Origin: Spinacia oleracea
Lineage: Eukaryota > Streptophyta > Magnoliopsida > Caryophyllales > Amaranthaceae
NCBI RefSeq assembly: GCF_020520425.1
Contig: NC_079487.1
Coordinates: 131,834,385-131,898,384, forward strand
Length of the DNA: 64,000 nt
Reading direction: 5' to 3'
The notes beneath the pieces are model-generated. The model was not told the DNA's origin, ran no database searches, and worked only from the letters and a program-made list of their open reading frames with translations. A program made the position numbers and the translations under genes. Below, one piece after another: positions 1 to 19,600 of the stretch (the first letter of the stretch is position 1; the number at the start of each line of letters is the position of its first letter).

Positions 1-1029
1 ACTGGGTCGCAGCAACAGAACCGGCGCGGTGGTTGGGGTTTTGTCGAGCAGCGATGATGCGGGGGACAGCGGCAGTGTGTGCGTTGATGGTGGTGGTGTT
101 GTTGTGCGGTTTGTGGTGGTGGTGGTTGTGTGGCGCGGTTTCTGGTGGTGGTGGTGGTGTGGCGCATTTTCTGGTGGTGGTGGTGATGGTGAGGTGGTGG
201 TGGTGATTTACAACAGAGAAATAAGGTTGAGGTGAGAGAAGGGGAGAGGGAGGGAGGGAGGGGGGAGGGGGTTAATTTGTTTAGGGGTACTAGCGTAATT
301 TTACCTTTGAAATGAGGGCGTTTTTAGCGGAATAGGACGTCGAATAAAAACCCCTTTTTCTTTTGTGTTTGACGTTATACTCCGTATAATGTAACTTACA
401 TAGATTTCTGGCATGACTTTTTTGAAAATCTAACACCGCAACACTCCGTCTCTATCCTTTTAACAATCTATAATGGTGTAATCGTATTGGTAGAAGGATC
501 TTACTTTAGTGTTATATGAAAAGAATGCCATCAAAGTCATATTATTATTATGCACCACTTCGAGAGTTGTTACATCCATGCTTAGATAGTTCGTATTTGA
601 AAATGTATTTTCTTGCATACTCCGTACTTTGTAACATCTTGAAAATCCAAAACCGATGCATCCCATTTCCATTGACGCGATTGTCATTCGAGGTAGTTCG
701 AACTTGGAAAATTAGAAGTACGGGTATAAAGGAACATTATAGTCCTATAGTTATATTAGGCCTATACTCCTATTGTATTAGTACAATCAATCATCATTCA
801 AAAATCAAAATGAATACTAGAGCCCCAACTCCCCAAGTACACATGCTTCCTTAGAAGAGTAAACAAATGATTCATCATTCAAAATTTACAAGTTTTAGAA
901 GTACACTTTGTTCTTCCTTTGTCATTACTCACGGGGTTGCTTTTCTCTCTTTCCAATGCAAACCCTCTTCTTTTCATAAAACACACATTTATCATTTCAT
1001 TAGCACCTTAACAATCCTCCTAATCTTCC

Positions 1030-1088
<59 letters not shown>

Positions 1089-1489
1089 GACTTTCACTAT
1101 TGCATCGTTTTAGCCACAGAGAAGCCAGTAAGTGAGAGGTGGTCCAATTATACACTACTATAGAAATGAAGAAAAGCCTCATTTTGTAAGAAAGACATCA
1201 TTCTATGATTCTACTGCATCACTGAACTACTCTCATCAGTATTTCTTTGGATGGTCAATTGGTCATTGGTCAAATATCTCCCTAGTCCCCACAAGGCCAA
1301 ACCCTCTTCAAAGTACCTAGTCTGCTAAACTTGGGCCGAGTTGACACGTGCCGGGTTTCGATCCCGTAAAATCCTTACCATATAAAATTATTACTCCATA
1401 GTAAGAAATTAAGTTACTACTCCGTACCATTTTCATCTTTTTTTGCACCAAAAGAAACCATTCTCATCTTCAAAGAATCACAACAAAAA
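1..1489. other. Upstream spacer and putative remorin promoter
   Basis: No gene could be supported here. The first 270 bases are strongly G-rich on the + strand, with GGT repeats followed by GGGA runs, which is low complexity. The rest is ordinary AT-rich spacer. A CT microsatellite lies about 400 bases upstream of the remorin start codon. The open frames in this stretch have biased or random composition and no recognisable domain. Confidence 0.6.
1033..1083 (+). repeat. (CT)n microsatellite
   Basis: About 25 uninterrupted CT units. CT/GA tracts are common in plant promoters and 5' leaders. This one lies about 400 bases upstream of the remorin ATG, so a promoter role is possible but not shown. 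Confidence 0.95.
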
Positions 1490-4400
1490 ATGGATTTTAC
1501 TACCCAAAAATACTATCAACCCACACCTTTATTTGCATCATCACAAGTGGTAAGCTAAACTAACTCAAATATTTGTTCTTTTCAGATTTTTTACTATTTC
1601 TTTGATAAAACCCTTGTTTTTCACTGTTGATTTAACCCTCTTTGGCACTTACTCAACTTTGGAAAGGAAAAATAATTTCAAAATTTTCTATGCAGGAATC
1701 ACAAGAAGGAAAAGCAAAGGGAAACCCATTTGCAGAATCAATATTAAACAGTAATCACAATGCAGTGGACCCAATTTGCAAGCTCAATCTGAGAGAAACA
1801 TCAGATTTTGTCAAGTCATTACCAATGAGTACTCACAATGGGACTCAATCAGCACAGAGAAGAAGAGATAGTTTTGGGAATTCAATGACAAGGAAAATGG
1901 AGGCTCCTTCAACACCAGGCAGACCTGTTTTTAGCTTCAGTGTTTCAAGAAAAAGTGTTCCTTCTAAATGGGAAGATGCAGAAAAATGGCTTTTCAGAGG
2001 CGGCAGCGGCGGCGGCGGCGGAGGTGGTGGTTCTTGCCATGAATCACCTGCTCATCATGCTTTCAATCATCATAACAACAATGATAATAAAATGATGATT
2101 AAGCAAAGTGATGTGAGTTCAAATTCAAAAGCAATATTAAATGAAGTAATAGCAGAGAAATTCAGGGTAATTGAAGAAGAAAAGATTGCAAAAGAGACAG
2201 TTCAAAAGTTTATTAATTGCCCTGCTTCTGCTACTGGTGCTTCTATGGAGGACCACCACCATCATCAGCAACAGCAACAGCAACAGAAACTGAGTTCAGC
2301 TATCACTTTCAATGGGGTCATAATTCCTGCAGATTTGCCTCTAAAAGGTATGAAATTTCTCTCAAATGTAGGCTTTTTGGTTACATTTTAAACAATTTCT
2401 TCCCTCCTTTTCAACTTTTTAGTTGTAAATTTCTTCACCTTTTTTGTTTTTATGGTGGGTTCCATTTTAAATGCTTCATAACTGAAAACCCATTTTCCAG
2501 AATTCAGGGGAACTTGATTAAAAAAAAGAATTTGATGTTTCAGTTGAACATGCAGATTAATTTACAGATGAAATTTTGCAGGTGATACATAAAGGAAGGA
2601 TTTTTCTTGCAATTCTGCACATTTATCTGCATTAGAATTATGATTTTATCAAGTTTAGAATTCCTTTTTCCTGACAATTTGATTGTTGTTAAATGTTGGT
2701 TTATCAATCTGTATGTTTATAAATTTGACAGTAAAAATAAATGTTGTGAAAATGCAGACAAATTCACAGATGAAATGAGTCCTTATATCACCAATTTCAG
2801 ATACTCAGAGCCTACAAAAGAGGCATTTTTGTTCAAAAGTCACAATTTTGACAACAATAATAATAAGGCTATGACAGATGCAAGTACAGAAGTGATCCCA
2901 TTTGAAGAGGTGAAACACAGAGATTTTGGCACTGAAATGACCCCTTTAGGCAGCTCCACTACCTCAAGGTGCCACACACCCTTCAAGAGTTCCTCACCTG
3001 CCCGTCACAACACTCCGGCTAGCCGGTCCGGTCCATTAGCATTGATGGATCAACCCACTAGCCCAATTAACATGACTCAATTACAAGAGTGTCATTTTGC
3101 CAAGCTCCAAATTGGATCAACCCCATTTGATTCGGTTACGACCAATTGGAGCTCCAAAGAAGAGGAGGAAGAGGAGATATCCAAGAGTTTAAGGCATTTT
3201 GAAATTGGTAGGAGGAGTGTTTCTGTTTCTGAGTCCAGGGCATGTGCTTGGGAAGAAGAGGAAAAGACCAAATTTTGTCTTAGGTGAGTTAAATTACTAA
3301 TAGAAAAAAGAAATTTTGATTGTTTAATGGATGTTATTATTGTTTCTTGAACTTGGATGTATTGGAATTTGTTAGGTACCAAAGAGAAGAGGCCAAAATT
3401 CAAGCATGGTTAAATCTTCAAAATGCCAAAGCAGAAGCTCAATCAAGGAAACTAGAGGTACAATTCTTGACCAATACTCGTATTTGTTATGAAATCTATC
3501 ATCCCTTAATTAGGAAAATAGGCAATGAACTCGGGTCTTAAACTATACGGAGTAACTTCTAATTAGTGCATACAAAAGTATCTAAGGTTTTATACTTTGT
3601 ATTTGTTATTGGACTAATATTTCAGGAAGAAGTTCCTAAGATGCATAACATGTTAAACCATTTCTAGAGTTTTTCAGCATACAAATACCCATGATAAGTA
3701 CAATCTCACCCCCCGACCCTAAATCATGGGATCAAGCAAAGAATAACAAACACATACGTCGTATACATAAAGCAGTTGCTCGTGTCTATTGCTTTGAGTT
3801 TGTTGTTTAGCTCCATGAATTAGGTCTTAAAGTTCGGGGATCATTTAAAATAATGGAAACCTTGTTTGATTGCTAATAAACAAACACCAAATCCCAAGTT
3901 TTAAATAAGTAAGTTGCTGTGTTTTGTTGACTGTTCTTTAGTTAGAAGACTGTGTTTTAGGGCATTTTTAAACAAACATGCATTATCCATCTCGAGCGGA
4001 ACGCAACATGCCAATATCCTTCCTCAAAAATTTTCTTTCTCGCCTCTTTTTAAGCTGTTTTTTTACCTGCTTTGTCTTCCTAAGTACCTTCCAAAACCCA
4101 ATTGTTACATTACATTAAATTGGTCCTTCAAAAGTTAAACACATGCATGCTTTAAGTCTAAACAATGGAAGAAGAGAAAGAAAGTCAAGCAACTATGCAT
4201 TCTTAAAGTTTAGACCCATGTAAAGAGTAAAAACAGCTGTTTTTATATTGTTAGTTGTGTATACCCCATGTGAGGTTCTTGTATCGAATGAATATAAGTC
4301 TGATTTGGAGGACATTGTTATTGGAAAACGCTAGTATTACCAATTGTAACTGCTTAAGATTAGAAATTCAGAGTGCTTGTTTTGTCCATTCGTGATTATA

Positions 4401-4963
4401 TGACCCTAGCCTGCTCGTGAGCTACTTGAACTCGGCTCAATCTAAGCTTCACTCAAACTCAGCTCAATATACTCGTGAGTAGATTCATAGCATTAACAAA
4501 GGTTAGAAATTGAGATATTTCAATCAAGTATATTTCTTGATTGAAGCTCGTTTTGTGAGCTTGATTCGCTCAAATTCAAGTTGATGTATAAACTGACTTA
4601 CTGGGGTTAGCTTTGAATTGACTCGTGATCACCCCTTGTTTGTTTTCTAGTCAATCGTTCTATATCAGTAAACTGGAATTCTCTATTATTTTGGAATAAG
4701 TTTTTATATAAACTTACATTGGTGTAACACAGGTGAAAATACAGAAGATGAGGTCAAATTTAGAAGAGAAGTTGATGAGAAGGATGTCAATAGTTCATAG
4801 AAAAGCAGAGGAATGGAAAATAGCTGCACAAGTTGAGCACTCAGAGCAAATTAGGAAAGCAAGTGAACGAGCCCAGAAGCTGATAATGAACCACCACCAA
4901 CACCCCAACTCCAATCTATCTCCTCACATTGTATCATGTGGTTGCTTCCCTTGTACTTCTTAA
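1490..4963 (+). CDS. Remorin family protein (long N-terminal region, C-terminal remorin domain)
   Basis: Five exons by hand: 1490-1549, 1696-2347, 2758-3283, 3376-3457 and 4733-4963, giving 516 residues with phase kept at every junction. The C-terminal ~110 residues are a remorin_C domain: WEEEEKTKFCLRYQREEAKIQAW, followed by a long charged coiled coil (AEAQSRKLEVKIQKMRSNLE, then RMSIVHRKAEEW). The protein ends in CGCFPCTS, the cysteine-rich tail through which remorins are S-acylated to the plasma membrane. The preceding ~390 residues are low-complexity Ser/Asn/Gly/His-rich with poly-Gly (codons near 2000-2030), His/Gln runs and several SPxR- or TP-type sites. This is typical of the long-N-terminus remorins, which are membrane-nanodomain scaffolds. 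The start gives a 20-residue first exon; an ATG further in is possible. Intron 4 is 1.3 kb and carries a decayed hAT-like element. The family call is firm; the subgroup is inference. Confidence 0.9.
4400..4640. mobile_element. Decayed hAT-like MITE in remorin intron 4
   Basis: The left part reads 'agcctgctcgtgagctactt', then 'gaactcggctcaa'. This matches, with changes, the left arm of the hAT-like element at 61290. The right part ends near 'gactcgtgatcacccc', which fits a degraded inverse of the same arm. It looks like a shorter, much older relative of that element. No clear target duplication was found. Confidence 0.5.
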
Positions 4964-5291
4964 TAGTAGTAATCATAATAATACAACATTCATACAAGTT
5001 ATTAGTTCAAACACATGTTCTCAAGTTACTAATTTCCTCCACCTGAAAACTAATGTCACATTTGCGTACATTGTTACGGGTCCCAGAGTATACAGAAGAA
5101 TGCATCTCCTTGTAGACTCCTACCTTCTAGGTAACCTGTAGTTTATTGGAGGGATCTGTGAGAACCTACTTTTTGATGCCTGAATTTATATTTTTGGGGG
5201 GTAAAAATATATCAGTAAGTATTTCAGATGAAAAGTGGTTACCATTTCAGATGTTCCAATCTAAAGAACACTGATTTTTCGTACGAATCTA

Positions 5292-5466
5292 CTAATTGTC
5301 TATTGGTTTAGTGGTAATTGAGGCTGAATTGGTAGGGAGGACCCCGTGTTCGATCCCTCGCAACAACAATCGGGAGGGGACTGAAACCTATCCACTCAGA
5401 ACTCGCCCCGAATTCGGATTAGCCTTAAGAGTGAACCGGGTGGTACACCAAACAAAACAAAAAAAA
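5292..5466 (+). mobile_element. SINE, full length, flanked by 13-bp target duplication
   Basis: A tRNA-derived head with an A-box-like 'ggtttagtggtaattgag' and an exact B-box 'gttcgatcc' is followed by a unique body and an A-rich tail. The direct repeats 'tcgtacgaatcta' lie at 5279-5291 and 5467-5479 and are identical, so the insertion is fairly young. The same family is present at 6199-6373 and 24722-24884. Amaranthaceae are known to carry such tRNA-type SINEs; the exact family name was not checked. Confidence 0.9.
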
Positions 5467-6198
5467 TCGTACGAATCTATGAGAAAACCACACATGAAAA
5501 GATGAGGGAGAAACGATTAAGTAGCCGGACAAAATACGAGTAATTTTGATATTGAAATCGGACTAGTGGATTTCATTCCATGCCGTTGAGAGCACAAGAA
5601 GACTTTACCAACTAAATTAATCAACATCTCTATGTTAAATGACTACTCGTGCCTTATTTTACTAAGTGATATCCACTTACTAGACTAGAAATTCCTAAAT
5701 AATCTTTGAGATTGGCGAAATTTACATATCGGGTGGCATTTTCGTAAATATGTTGAAAACAATATACAATCAAAAATATATACACGTGGTAATTGCTACT
5801 TTAAAATAAATAAAAATAAAATAAAATAATTTTGTATTATAAAAGAAATTGTATAATTATCAGACGGTATATTTTGACAATTTATTTATTTACGAATATG
5901 TCACTCATATAATTTGCTCATTAATCTTGAAGATGAACCGGGCAACCCTCCCTCTCTGAACATCTGAACATCTAAATAACTGGAGGTATATAAAGGGATA
6001 CACACTGCATTGATGTTCAAAGATTGTAGCGAGCATTGGAAATTGCGCTGTGAAAGAAAAGAGAAAGAAGAAAGGGATGTAACAAGGAAAGTGAAAGTAA
6101 TGCAAGTTTGACAAGGAAAGTGACTAACAGAAGTCACCCCCAAATCTAAAAGGAGGTCAATTATTCATCATCTTTTTGTTGATATAATGACGCACTAT

Positions 6199-6373
6199 TT
6201 TTTTTTTTTTTGGTGTTAGCACCCGGTTCACCCTCAGGGCTAATTCGGATTCGGGGGTGAGTTCTGAGTGGTTAGGTTCTAGTCCCCTCCCAATTGTTGT
6301 TGCGAGGAATCGAACACGGGTTCTCCCTACCAAGTTTAGCCACAATCACCACTAAACCAACAAGCAATTGGTT
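6199..6373 (-). mobile_element. SINE, full length, flanked by 17-bp target duplication
   Basis: Same family as 5292-5466, in reverse orientation, and the same 175-bp length. The poly-T at 6199 is the A-tail. The B-box reads 'ggttcgattcc'-like on the minus strand. The identical direct repeats 'atataatgacgcactat' lie at 6182-6198 and 6374-6390. Confidence 0.92.
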
Positions 6374-8120
6374 ATATAATGACGCACTATGCATTATGCA
6401 ATGCAACCCTTTATAGTTTATACCAAGTACTCGTATAAGGTAAAATTATAAGAAAGGGATTTGGGATCAGGTTAGGACTCAGCCCTCAGGTGGTAAGTTT
6501 TCAGAATTGTGTTGGATATACAAGAAACATTAGGGGACCTAAAATAAAACAAACTACATAATACCAAAACACCACAAACAAATTGCACTGACCATACATA
6601 CACCTTTTGATTTGATTTGTGTACATTGTAAAACAAAGCTAATAGTAACACACTTCTCTATTTAGGATGGCTTGTTTGGGTTTGATTGCTAGAACCCTAG
6701 AATCCCCCTGTTTGTTACGGAGAATGCACGCCTGAAACTATGTTATTACGAGTATTGTTTTTTCTCGGGTTAAAAGAACAACTCTATTAGACTGTGGCCT
6801 CTCACAGTCATCTCATGGCCCCAAGAAAAGAGTGAATATTTAGTCTCGTAGTCACAACTGGCTTAATGCACAGTTAGTCTCAAACACAACTTTTCGGATA
6901 ACAAGTAGTTTGTGCATTGTTTTTTCAGGTTACGTGTGTCATATCTTAAACACAACTTTTCTCAAATTCATGACCTCAAGGTTATAAGGTGAAATCCCTA
7001 CCAACTACAGTATCAGATAAATATGCTTCATCTTGCCCCATGTCATTTGCCTAATTGTGCATTTAACCAAACTCAAGTTCTAGATCGAATTTGTACACTC
7101 CATGGGTGAGTTTTGGTAGCGTCGTATTGTAGATTTGTAGGTTTATGAAAATGCATACCATTCCTATGTCAAAAAAGAAAAGAAAATGCATACCATTTTA
7201 AGAAAAATTCTGCTAATACAAATTTGATTGGGGCATATCGTGGCTATTTAATTATTTATAGATTACATCAGAGCCCTCTGCCCCGTGTTTTGTCATATCA
7301 CAATACTCTTTACATTTAGATTAGGCGAAAACTAGAAAAGGTTTGGGAGCCAATTATAATCTTCACGTTTTTCCGTATTTATTTAAGGGACACACTTGTC
7401 TTTTTTGGACGTATTTATTTAAAAGATACACTTGTTATTTTTAGTAACTCATCAACCCCACCATCTAATTAAATAATCTATAATTTCAGAACTACACATC
7501 ACCTAGTAGAAATTATTATGAATCTATTGTACTCTACATTTTATAAATCATTTTTTAAAAAAAATTAGGTAAGAAGAACCACCCTACTTGACCAGCACCT
7601 ATCACACGTTAGCCATTCCACTTACTCATGTCAAATTTGAGCCATTCTGAAATATTTTTGCAACTGATAGGGCTAGATCCTATGACTTTCAAGTCACAAA
7701 ATAAGTGTTCCCACCAACTCCACCAACTTATGTTGGTTATTCTTTCAAATCAAATGTGGCATGTATTTAAGGGCGGAGAGAGCATACATTATACGGGGAA
7801 TGGTAGCATACGAAAAAGTTGTCAAAACAATCAAGCAAATAATCAAACTAGATACACGTGAACTAACCCTAATTTGAACTAATTTTCTTAAAATTTAAAA
7901 TCGGGAAACTCCATCTACAAACATGGAACATGAAACGAAAAGAAAGAACAAGAAACACAAAGACAAACAAGTTAAATTACTCTTTACCAAGCCAAGTAGA
8001 AGAGTAGTAGTTGTAAACATCCATAAAATCTCAACAGTCTTCCTTCATCTTCCTTTCTCAACCTGCTGAGCAAATCAATACTGTTTTTAAAGAATAAAGA
8101 AAGAAAAAAGAAAAGTGTTT

Positions 8121-8268
8121 CAAAATCAAGCTAAAATTTCAAGGAAACTTTGGCTAATGAAGCCAATAAATACCCTTTTCTAGCATTAAATTAACAAAAT
8201 CAAGCTAAAATTTCAAGGAAACTTTGGCTAATGTAGCCCATAAATACCCTTTTCTAGCATTAAATTAA
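8121..8268. repeat. Tandem duplication, 2 x 74 bp
   Basis: The block beginning 'caaaatcaagctaaaatttc' at 8121 is repeated at 8195 with only a few differences. It lies about 250 bases past the aminotransferase stop codon, in or near its 3' untranslated region. The near-identity suggests a recent duplication. Confidence 0.9.
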
Positions 8269-8512
8269 CCAACAAAGTGTATTCAACAACTATGCTTCTT
8301 TCCCTGATAGCTAACCAGTAACCATGATGCTAAATGTAGCTAATGAAACCTAGAAAACAATGTTTTCTGCACAAATGCAGATAATTTTATGTATGAGGGA
8401 GTAAAGCCGAATACTATAGTTCCAAAATAATGATACAGAAAACTACATCCGTCTTCAAGATCACCAAACTTTTGGGCAAGAATGTCTAACAGGAGAGGTT
8501 CGTTGGATGTTC

Positions 8513-14495
<5,983 letters not shown>

Positions 14496-16670
14496 TACCG
14501 CTAAATTGTCAGGAACCCAGCAAAATTATTTATATTGGTTGCAGAAATTTGGAAAACAAATCTAAATTAATGTAAAAAACACTGTCCTTTTGGGAAAATT
14601 CGTCAAATATATCCCTTTTACTAAGAGTATATTTTGGAAAAACGAGACAATAAATCAGGCTTTCTGGACAAAGTGGAGCTTTCTGAGCCGCCCACGGGAA
14701 ATTTCGTGGCTAAAATAGAAGAATTGTGGGCGTCTCTCTCAGTTTCATGCCGTTTTGCGTCACTTATTAAGAATTCGGGAAAGGAAAATTGAATTTGTGA
14801 AAATTGAGTTCATGTCGACTAAGTCAAAAATGTCATTTATGAATGAATACTCGATTACTCGTATTATATCTTGTTGTCCAAGACATTGTATTGAATACTA
14901 GTACTAAATTATTTGGATGTTTTCTGCCATTTAAAATAAGTTGAAGAGAGTTGAGTAAGAAATAATTGAAAAGATGTATATAGAGTGGAGTAAGAAATAC
15001 TTAGAAAGATTGCTATAAATATGTGGATCGTGTGGTATAAATGCGTGGATGAAACGAAGTAAGAGGGGAAAAATTCGAAAGATTCCGGGGAAACAACCAG
15101 GTTATTTGCTTCCGTTTAATTTTAGATGCAATGTTTTGACTTCTACACTAATTATAAAATCAAATTCATACTTAAAAAAATAACTAGAAAATTAGGGTTA
15201 AGAGTTGTTTTTCGGACTTCGAAAAATAGACCATTCAGTGTTGCATGGATCGTGTCTACGATCAGTTTATTTATCATTCATGGCTAAGTTATATGAAGCT
15301 CTTCTTTTCCTAAGAAATGCAAAATAATATTCAACTGAAAAAAGTTTTAAATAGTAGAAGTAGATTTTTAAAAAATACGAGTAAACTTTAGTTTGAAAAA
15401 TCAATACTTTTTACAATAAAATTCGATTTTTAATATTTGGATTGAGGAACTTCGGTCATTCTTTAATTATCCCATGGTCAGTGCTAAAACCTACTGTGTA
15501 CTTATAAGTGTGGCAATACAACTATAGAAGTATAACTCTCACTATAATAAGAAACTCACAAAGCAGTGATACAAAAGTATAGTGGATTAGTAAAATAGGT
15601 GGATAATCAATGAAGGATTATATTGAAAAAGTTTTTTTGTGCATAGAATTGTGTATATATATATGTGCCCAGCAATGCATATTTATGGTGCGGAGTATGG
15701 CGGTGTACATAACTTGGTGACTTCTTCATGAAATGTGTTATGTGTAGAATTATCTCTAGGTTCTAAACTTCTAATACAACTCACCACATGCTCCCAAATT
15801 TGTTATAATATCTCGCAATTTTAGGAGCTTAATAATTCAATTTACCGGTTACCACCACCTCAAATAAGTGAACTTAAATCAACATGCTAGAATTGTCTAG
15901 TGATATTGAGACATGTCTTTAATTGATTGGGTCATATGGAATTGGGCCTCACCTAACCCAAAAACTAACATTGAAAAATTTGAAGTTAAGCACAAAAATA
16001 AAAACATGAAGGAGAGTTTAACATCTTTGCCGGAGCTATACTAGGACTACCAACGAGGAAGAGAAGGGTCTTGTTTCAAATTTCAGTGGATTAAAAGAAC
16101 CACAATAATGTACTCTTAACAAACAGTAGTATGTTGATCCATCGATTGTTTATGTCATTATATTGAACTAATGAAATCAACACCATATATGGCTTCGAAG
16201 ACTTTTGCTCGTTTAAGTTTGTATCTCTTATATATTACAATAACAAAAGAACGAAGAAACTATACTATAATAAAAACCATAAGCCACAATTGACTCAAGA
16301 CTTTTGGTCGTAAAAGTTTGTAAATACAATCGATATGGTGAAATTAGTTTTGTTAGATTTATCTTAATAGTCAAATCTTACTAGACATATACTCCCCCTG
16401 TCTCGAAATACTCGCATCAGTTTGATTCGACACGCTTGTCAATGCACAACTTTGACCACTAATATCTTTAATTGCGTATTATAAATACTAACATTTGTTT
16501 TTATATTACTATAAATAAAATAAGGTCAAAATAAATTATGCAAATAGTGCAAAAAGTCAAAATGGTGCGAGTATTCTGGGACGTAGAGAGTAGTCTGTAC
16601 TACGTAGTAAGATATTACTCCGTATTAAATAAAAGAAGAAAAGAAGAGGAATGTTGTTATTGTTATAAGC
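14496..16670. other. Aminotransferase promoter side and spacer
   Basis: No gene seen. The part next to 14495 should hold the aminotransferase promoter and 5' leader. The rest is AT-rich with stop-dense frames. The only clear element is a Stowaway MITE at 16392-16590, which ends about 80 bases beyond the pectin methylesterase stop codon. Confidence 0.6.
16392..16590. mobile_element. Stowaway-like MITE, 199 bp, TA target duplication
   Basis: The ends 'ctccccctgtctcgaaatac' and 'gtattctgggacgtagagag' are inverted copies flanked by TA on both sides (16390-16391 and 16591-16592). It shares the internal motif 'gacacgcttgtcaatgcaca' with 20033-20290, so both belong to one subfamily. It lies in the 3' flank of the first pectin methylesterase gene. 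Confidence 0.85.
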
Positions 16671-19600
16671 TCATAATGCTGTGTCAAAGGCAACATCAGT
16701 GCTTGCTAACCAAGAACTCCCGTCAATGAAGTTGCCAACTGTAAACTTCGAGGCTTCATCCGCTGTAATTTCGGGCTTAAACCCAGCCCATGTAACTCTC
16801 TTGCTAATATCAGCTCCAGGCCCAGTGTTTTGATACTCAGCATAATAAATCGTGGAAGGGGGCTCAACCCCATTGACCCATCCAACCCAGCCCGACGGAT
16901 GTAAAACTGGCCCAATAATAGATTGCATGATCAAAGTAGTGGAGAACTGCTGCCAAGGTCGGCCCAAATAAGTTGGGGCAGTCACCTGGCCCAAACCCGA
17001 GATAGTGCATTTTTGGATCGAGATCCCGGTGTTTTGGTTTAAATCCTTCCTACCTTGAGCTGTTATTGTGTTGAATTGTTTTGGCAATGGTTCCCTAGGT
17101 TGGATGTTGCAATTTTGGAATACTACGGCCGCGTTACCAAATATGAAGTCGATGGTACCTGTGACGGTGCATTCACGATAGAATTGGCGGTAGGAATGTG
17201 CGTAGAGGGTGTCTTGGTATCCATCGAACAAACAACGATAGTAGATAGATTGGTCTGATTGTGACCGAAATGCTACCGCCTGGTGCTTCTCGGCTCCTGC
17301 CGTGTTCTTGAAGGCCATATCCTTTGCAATGAATCCTCTTCCAGCAATAGCTATTACATACATTGACATTGTAACTAATGAGAATCATACTACTAATTGT
17401 ATATTGGATAACTAAACCAGACAAGGCCATGGAAAAGAAAAAAAAAAAAAGACCAGACTTATCAGAAAAAACAAAAAGCACTAACAGAAAACATTCAAAC
17501 CGTATTAGAAACGAATTTTTATATAAGACGGTTTTACATAAAAGACCGTCAGGGTGTTATATAAGTTAAATACTGTAACCTATTAGTTAAACAATAGAAC
17601 TAATTAGTTAAGCACTGAAACTATTTAGTTAAACAATGGAACTAGTTCCTTAAGCAATGGAATCACTTATTTAAGCAATCAAAACATTATTTCGATAAAA
17701 CGGGCTTGCACAAATGTTACCAAAAAAAATAGACCATATCATACCGAAAACTAAAAATCAGTTTAAACTTGGTGTGAAGAGAATAGAGCCTTACTTTTTT
17801 AAACAAAAATAGTACTTTTTTATATAATGATTTTTTAAAACATAAATGGTACTTTTTTTTTTTCCTATTTATCTTTTAGCTATTTGTCTTTTACTCTGAC
17901 AGATATTCGAAAATACTTCCTCTACGACAATCAGATTACTAAATTTGCAATTAAATTGAAACTGACATGCACATGTTGATGGGCCACCGACGTAAGGCAG
18001 ACAATCAGATTGCTAAATTTGCTATCGCGTTATGAATGTCCAAAAATTTGACATGATGTAATAGGTCACATGCGGACCCAAGCTAAAGCAAGTAAGCAAC
18101 CCACACAAGCAAATAGTCGTAGCATTTACTTATGTTATTCATCGCCTTAAATTGCGGCCTAACTTAACATACCTCTATTTGATTGGCTTCCTCAAAAAAA
18201 CAAACATACTTCCTCCGTCCCGAAATACTCGACCCGGTTTGACCGGTATAGAGTTTAAGGGACTTGAATTGACTTATTTAATTTAATAGGTAGTAGTTGA
18301 TAGTGGGGTATTATTTTAATGTAGTTAGTGGGAGGGTGGGTTAAGAGGTGGGGTTGGGGGAGGGTAGGGGTTGAATTTTTAATTATTTTTTGTATGGAGT
18401 AGGGGGTAGGTGGGTTAATAGAGGTGAAGTGAGAAATAATATAATATTATTAGAATATTTCCATTTTTAGAAACAGGTCAAGTATTAAGGGACGGCCCGA
18501 TAAGGAAAACAGGTCAAGTATTCCGGGACGGAGGGAGTAACACTTTTCTTTTGAACTTTCTTCTAGTAGTAATTCATTGCATTTGTTCATATAATGAAAA
18601 AAATAAGGTTAAGGTAAATAGAACAATGTAAAACATATACTGAGTACAAGGATGACTTTATGAATGTTGAACATGCAATAAAAAAAATATGAATGTTGTT
18701 CGAGTTGGGCTAGAGATTACGTACCAAAGGTAGCGGTAGAGAAGGTTGGGGTACCATCGATGAAGTTGAGATGACCCGAAACGATACTCTTATCCATTCC
18801 ATCACCATACATCATCACATTCCAAACATGTTTACCCATTACCACATTCTCCTCGTACACTCCTTCCTTAACATATATCACATACCTCTTCTTACTCTTC
18901 AACGTCACCGCCTTTATCGCCTCCGTGATCGTCTTATACTGTCCGCTACCGTCCTTAGCCACCACCGCGTCCGCTCCCGGCCCCATCGCCTCTTCCCCTA
19001 ACAACAACCGTCTCTCGGCGGGCCCCACCCAATCAGGAAACATCTGATCACTCCCATATTCGAGGAGTTTCCTTAAGTGGAAACTTTTAGGAACCTTAAT
19101 ACTATTAGAATTTTTAAACTTGCCTAAAATAGTTCCAATTTTACTCACAATAGCCAAACTATTACTCACCAGTTCGGTAGAGTTCTTCATCTTTAACCGT
19201 AAGTCCTCCACCAACGACGCCGTCCCGTTGATCTCCGACACGCCGTCGACACAACTCTCGAGGTTAGTCAAAACAGCACTAAGCCACGTCCGTAGATCGT
19301 TATCACTCTTCTTATTACTATTACTCAATGATAAGAGAGATTCTCCTAGTTGATCCTCGGAATCGTCAAACAACTCACCACAATCCTTTAACCCCTTAGC
19401 CAATACGGTGTCGTTCGTGTCCTTTGGAAGGATTGAACGAAGATCCGAAACCGAGTGCTTTGCTACTTGTAGAGATAGCGAAAAGAGGTTAGTGGGGTTA
19501 ATAGAAGTGGAATTGGAGGTAAGAGGAGATAGAGAGGAGAAGCATGTGTCAGGGTATTGAGTTACTGAGCATACTACTTTTAGTGATTGAGAAGGAGATG

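Larger units (their letters stand above)
4964..8512. other. Spacer between remorin and alanine aminotransferase (tail-to-tail)
   Basis: No gene seen. It holds the remorin 3' region, two full SINEs (5292-5466 and 6199-6373), AT-rich sequence, and a 74-bp tandem duplication next to the aminotransferase 3' end. A degraded tRNA-like or SINE-like stretch may lie near 7650-7740 but is too weak to list as an element. Confidence 0.6.

Noticed and set aside
29-235. Open frame rich in Val/Gly/Trp at the left edge
   Set aside because: It is produced by GGT/TGG repeats; composition only, with no domain or splice context.
867-1163. Open frames on both strands across the (CT)n tract
   Set aside because: Ser-Leu and Arg-Glu runs are the direct translation of the microsatellite.
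5296-6345. Open frames over the two SINEs
   Set aside because: They follow the SINE bodies (shared translated motif in both copies) and are not genes; the B-boxes are those of SINEs rather than tRNA genes, as no cloverleaf can be formed.
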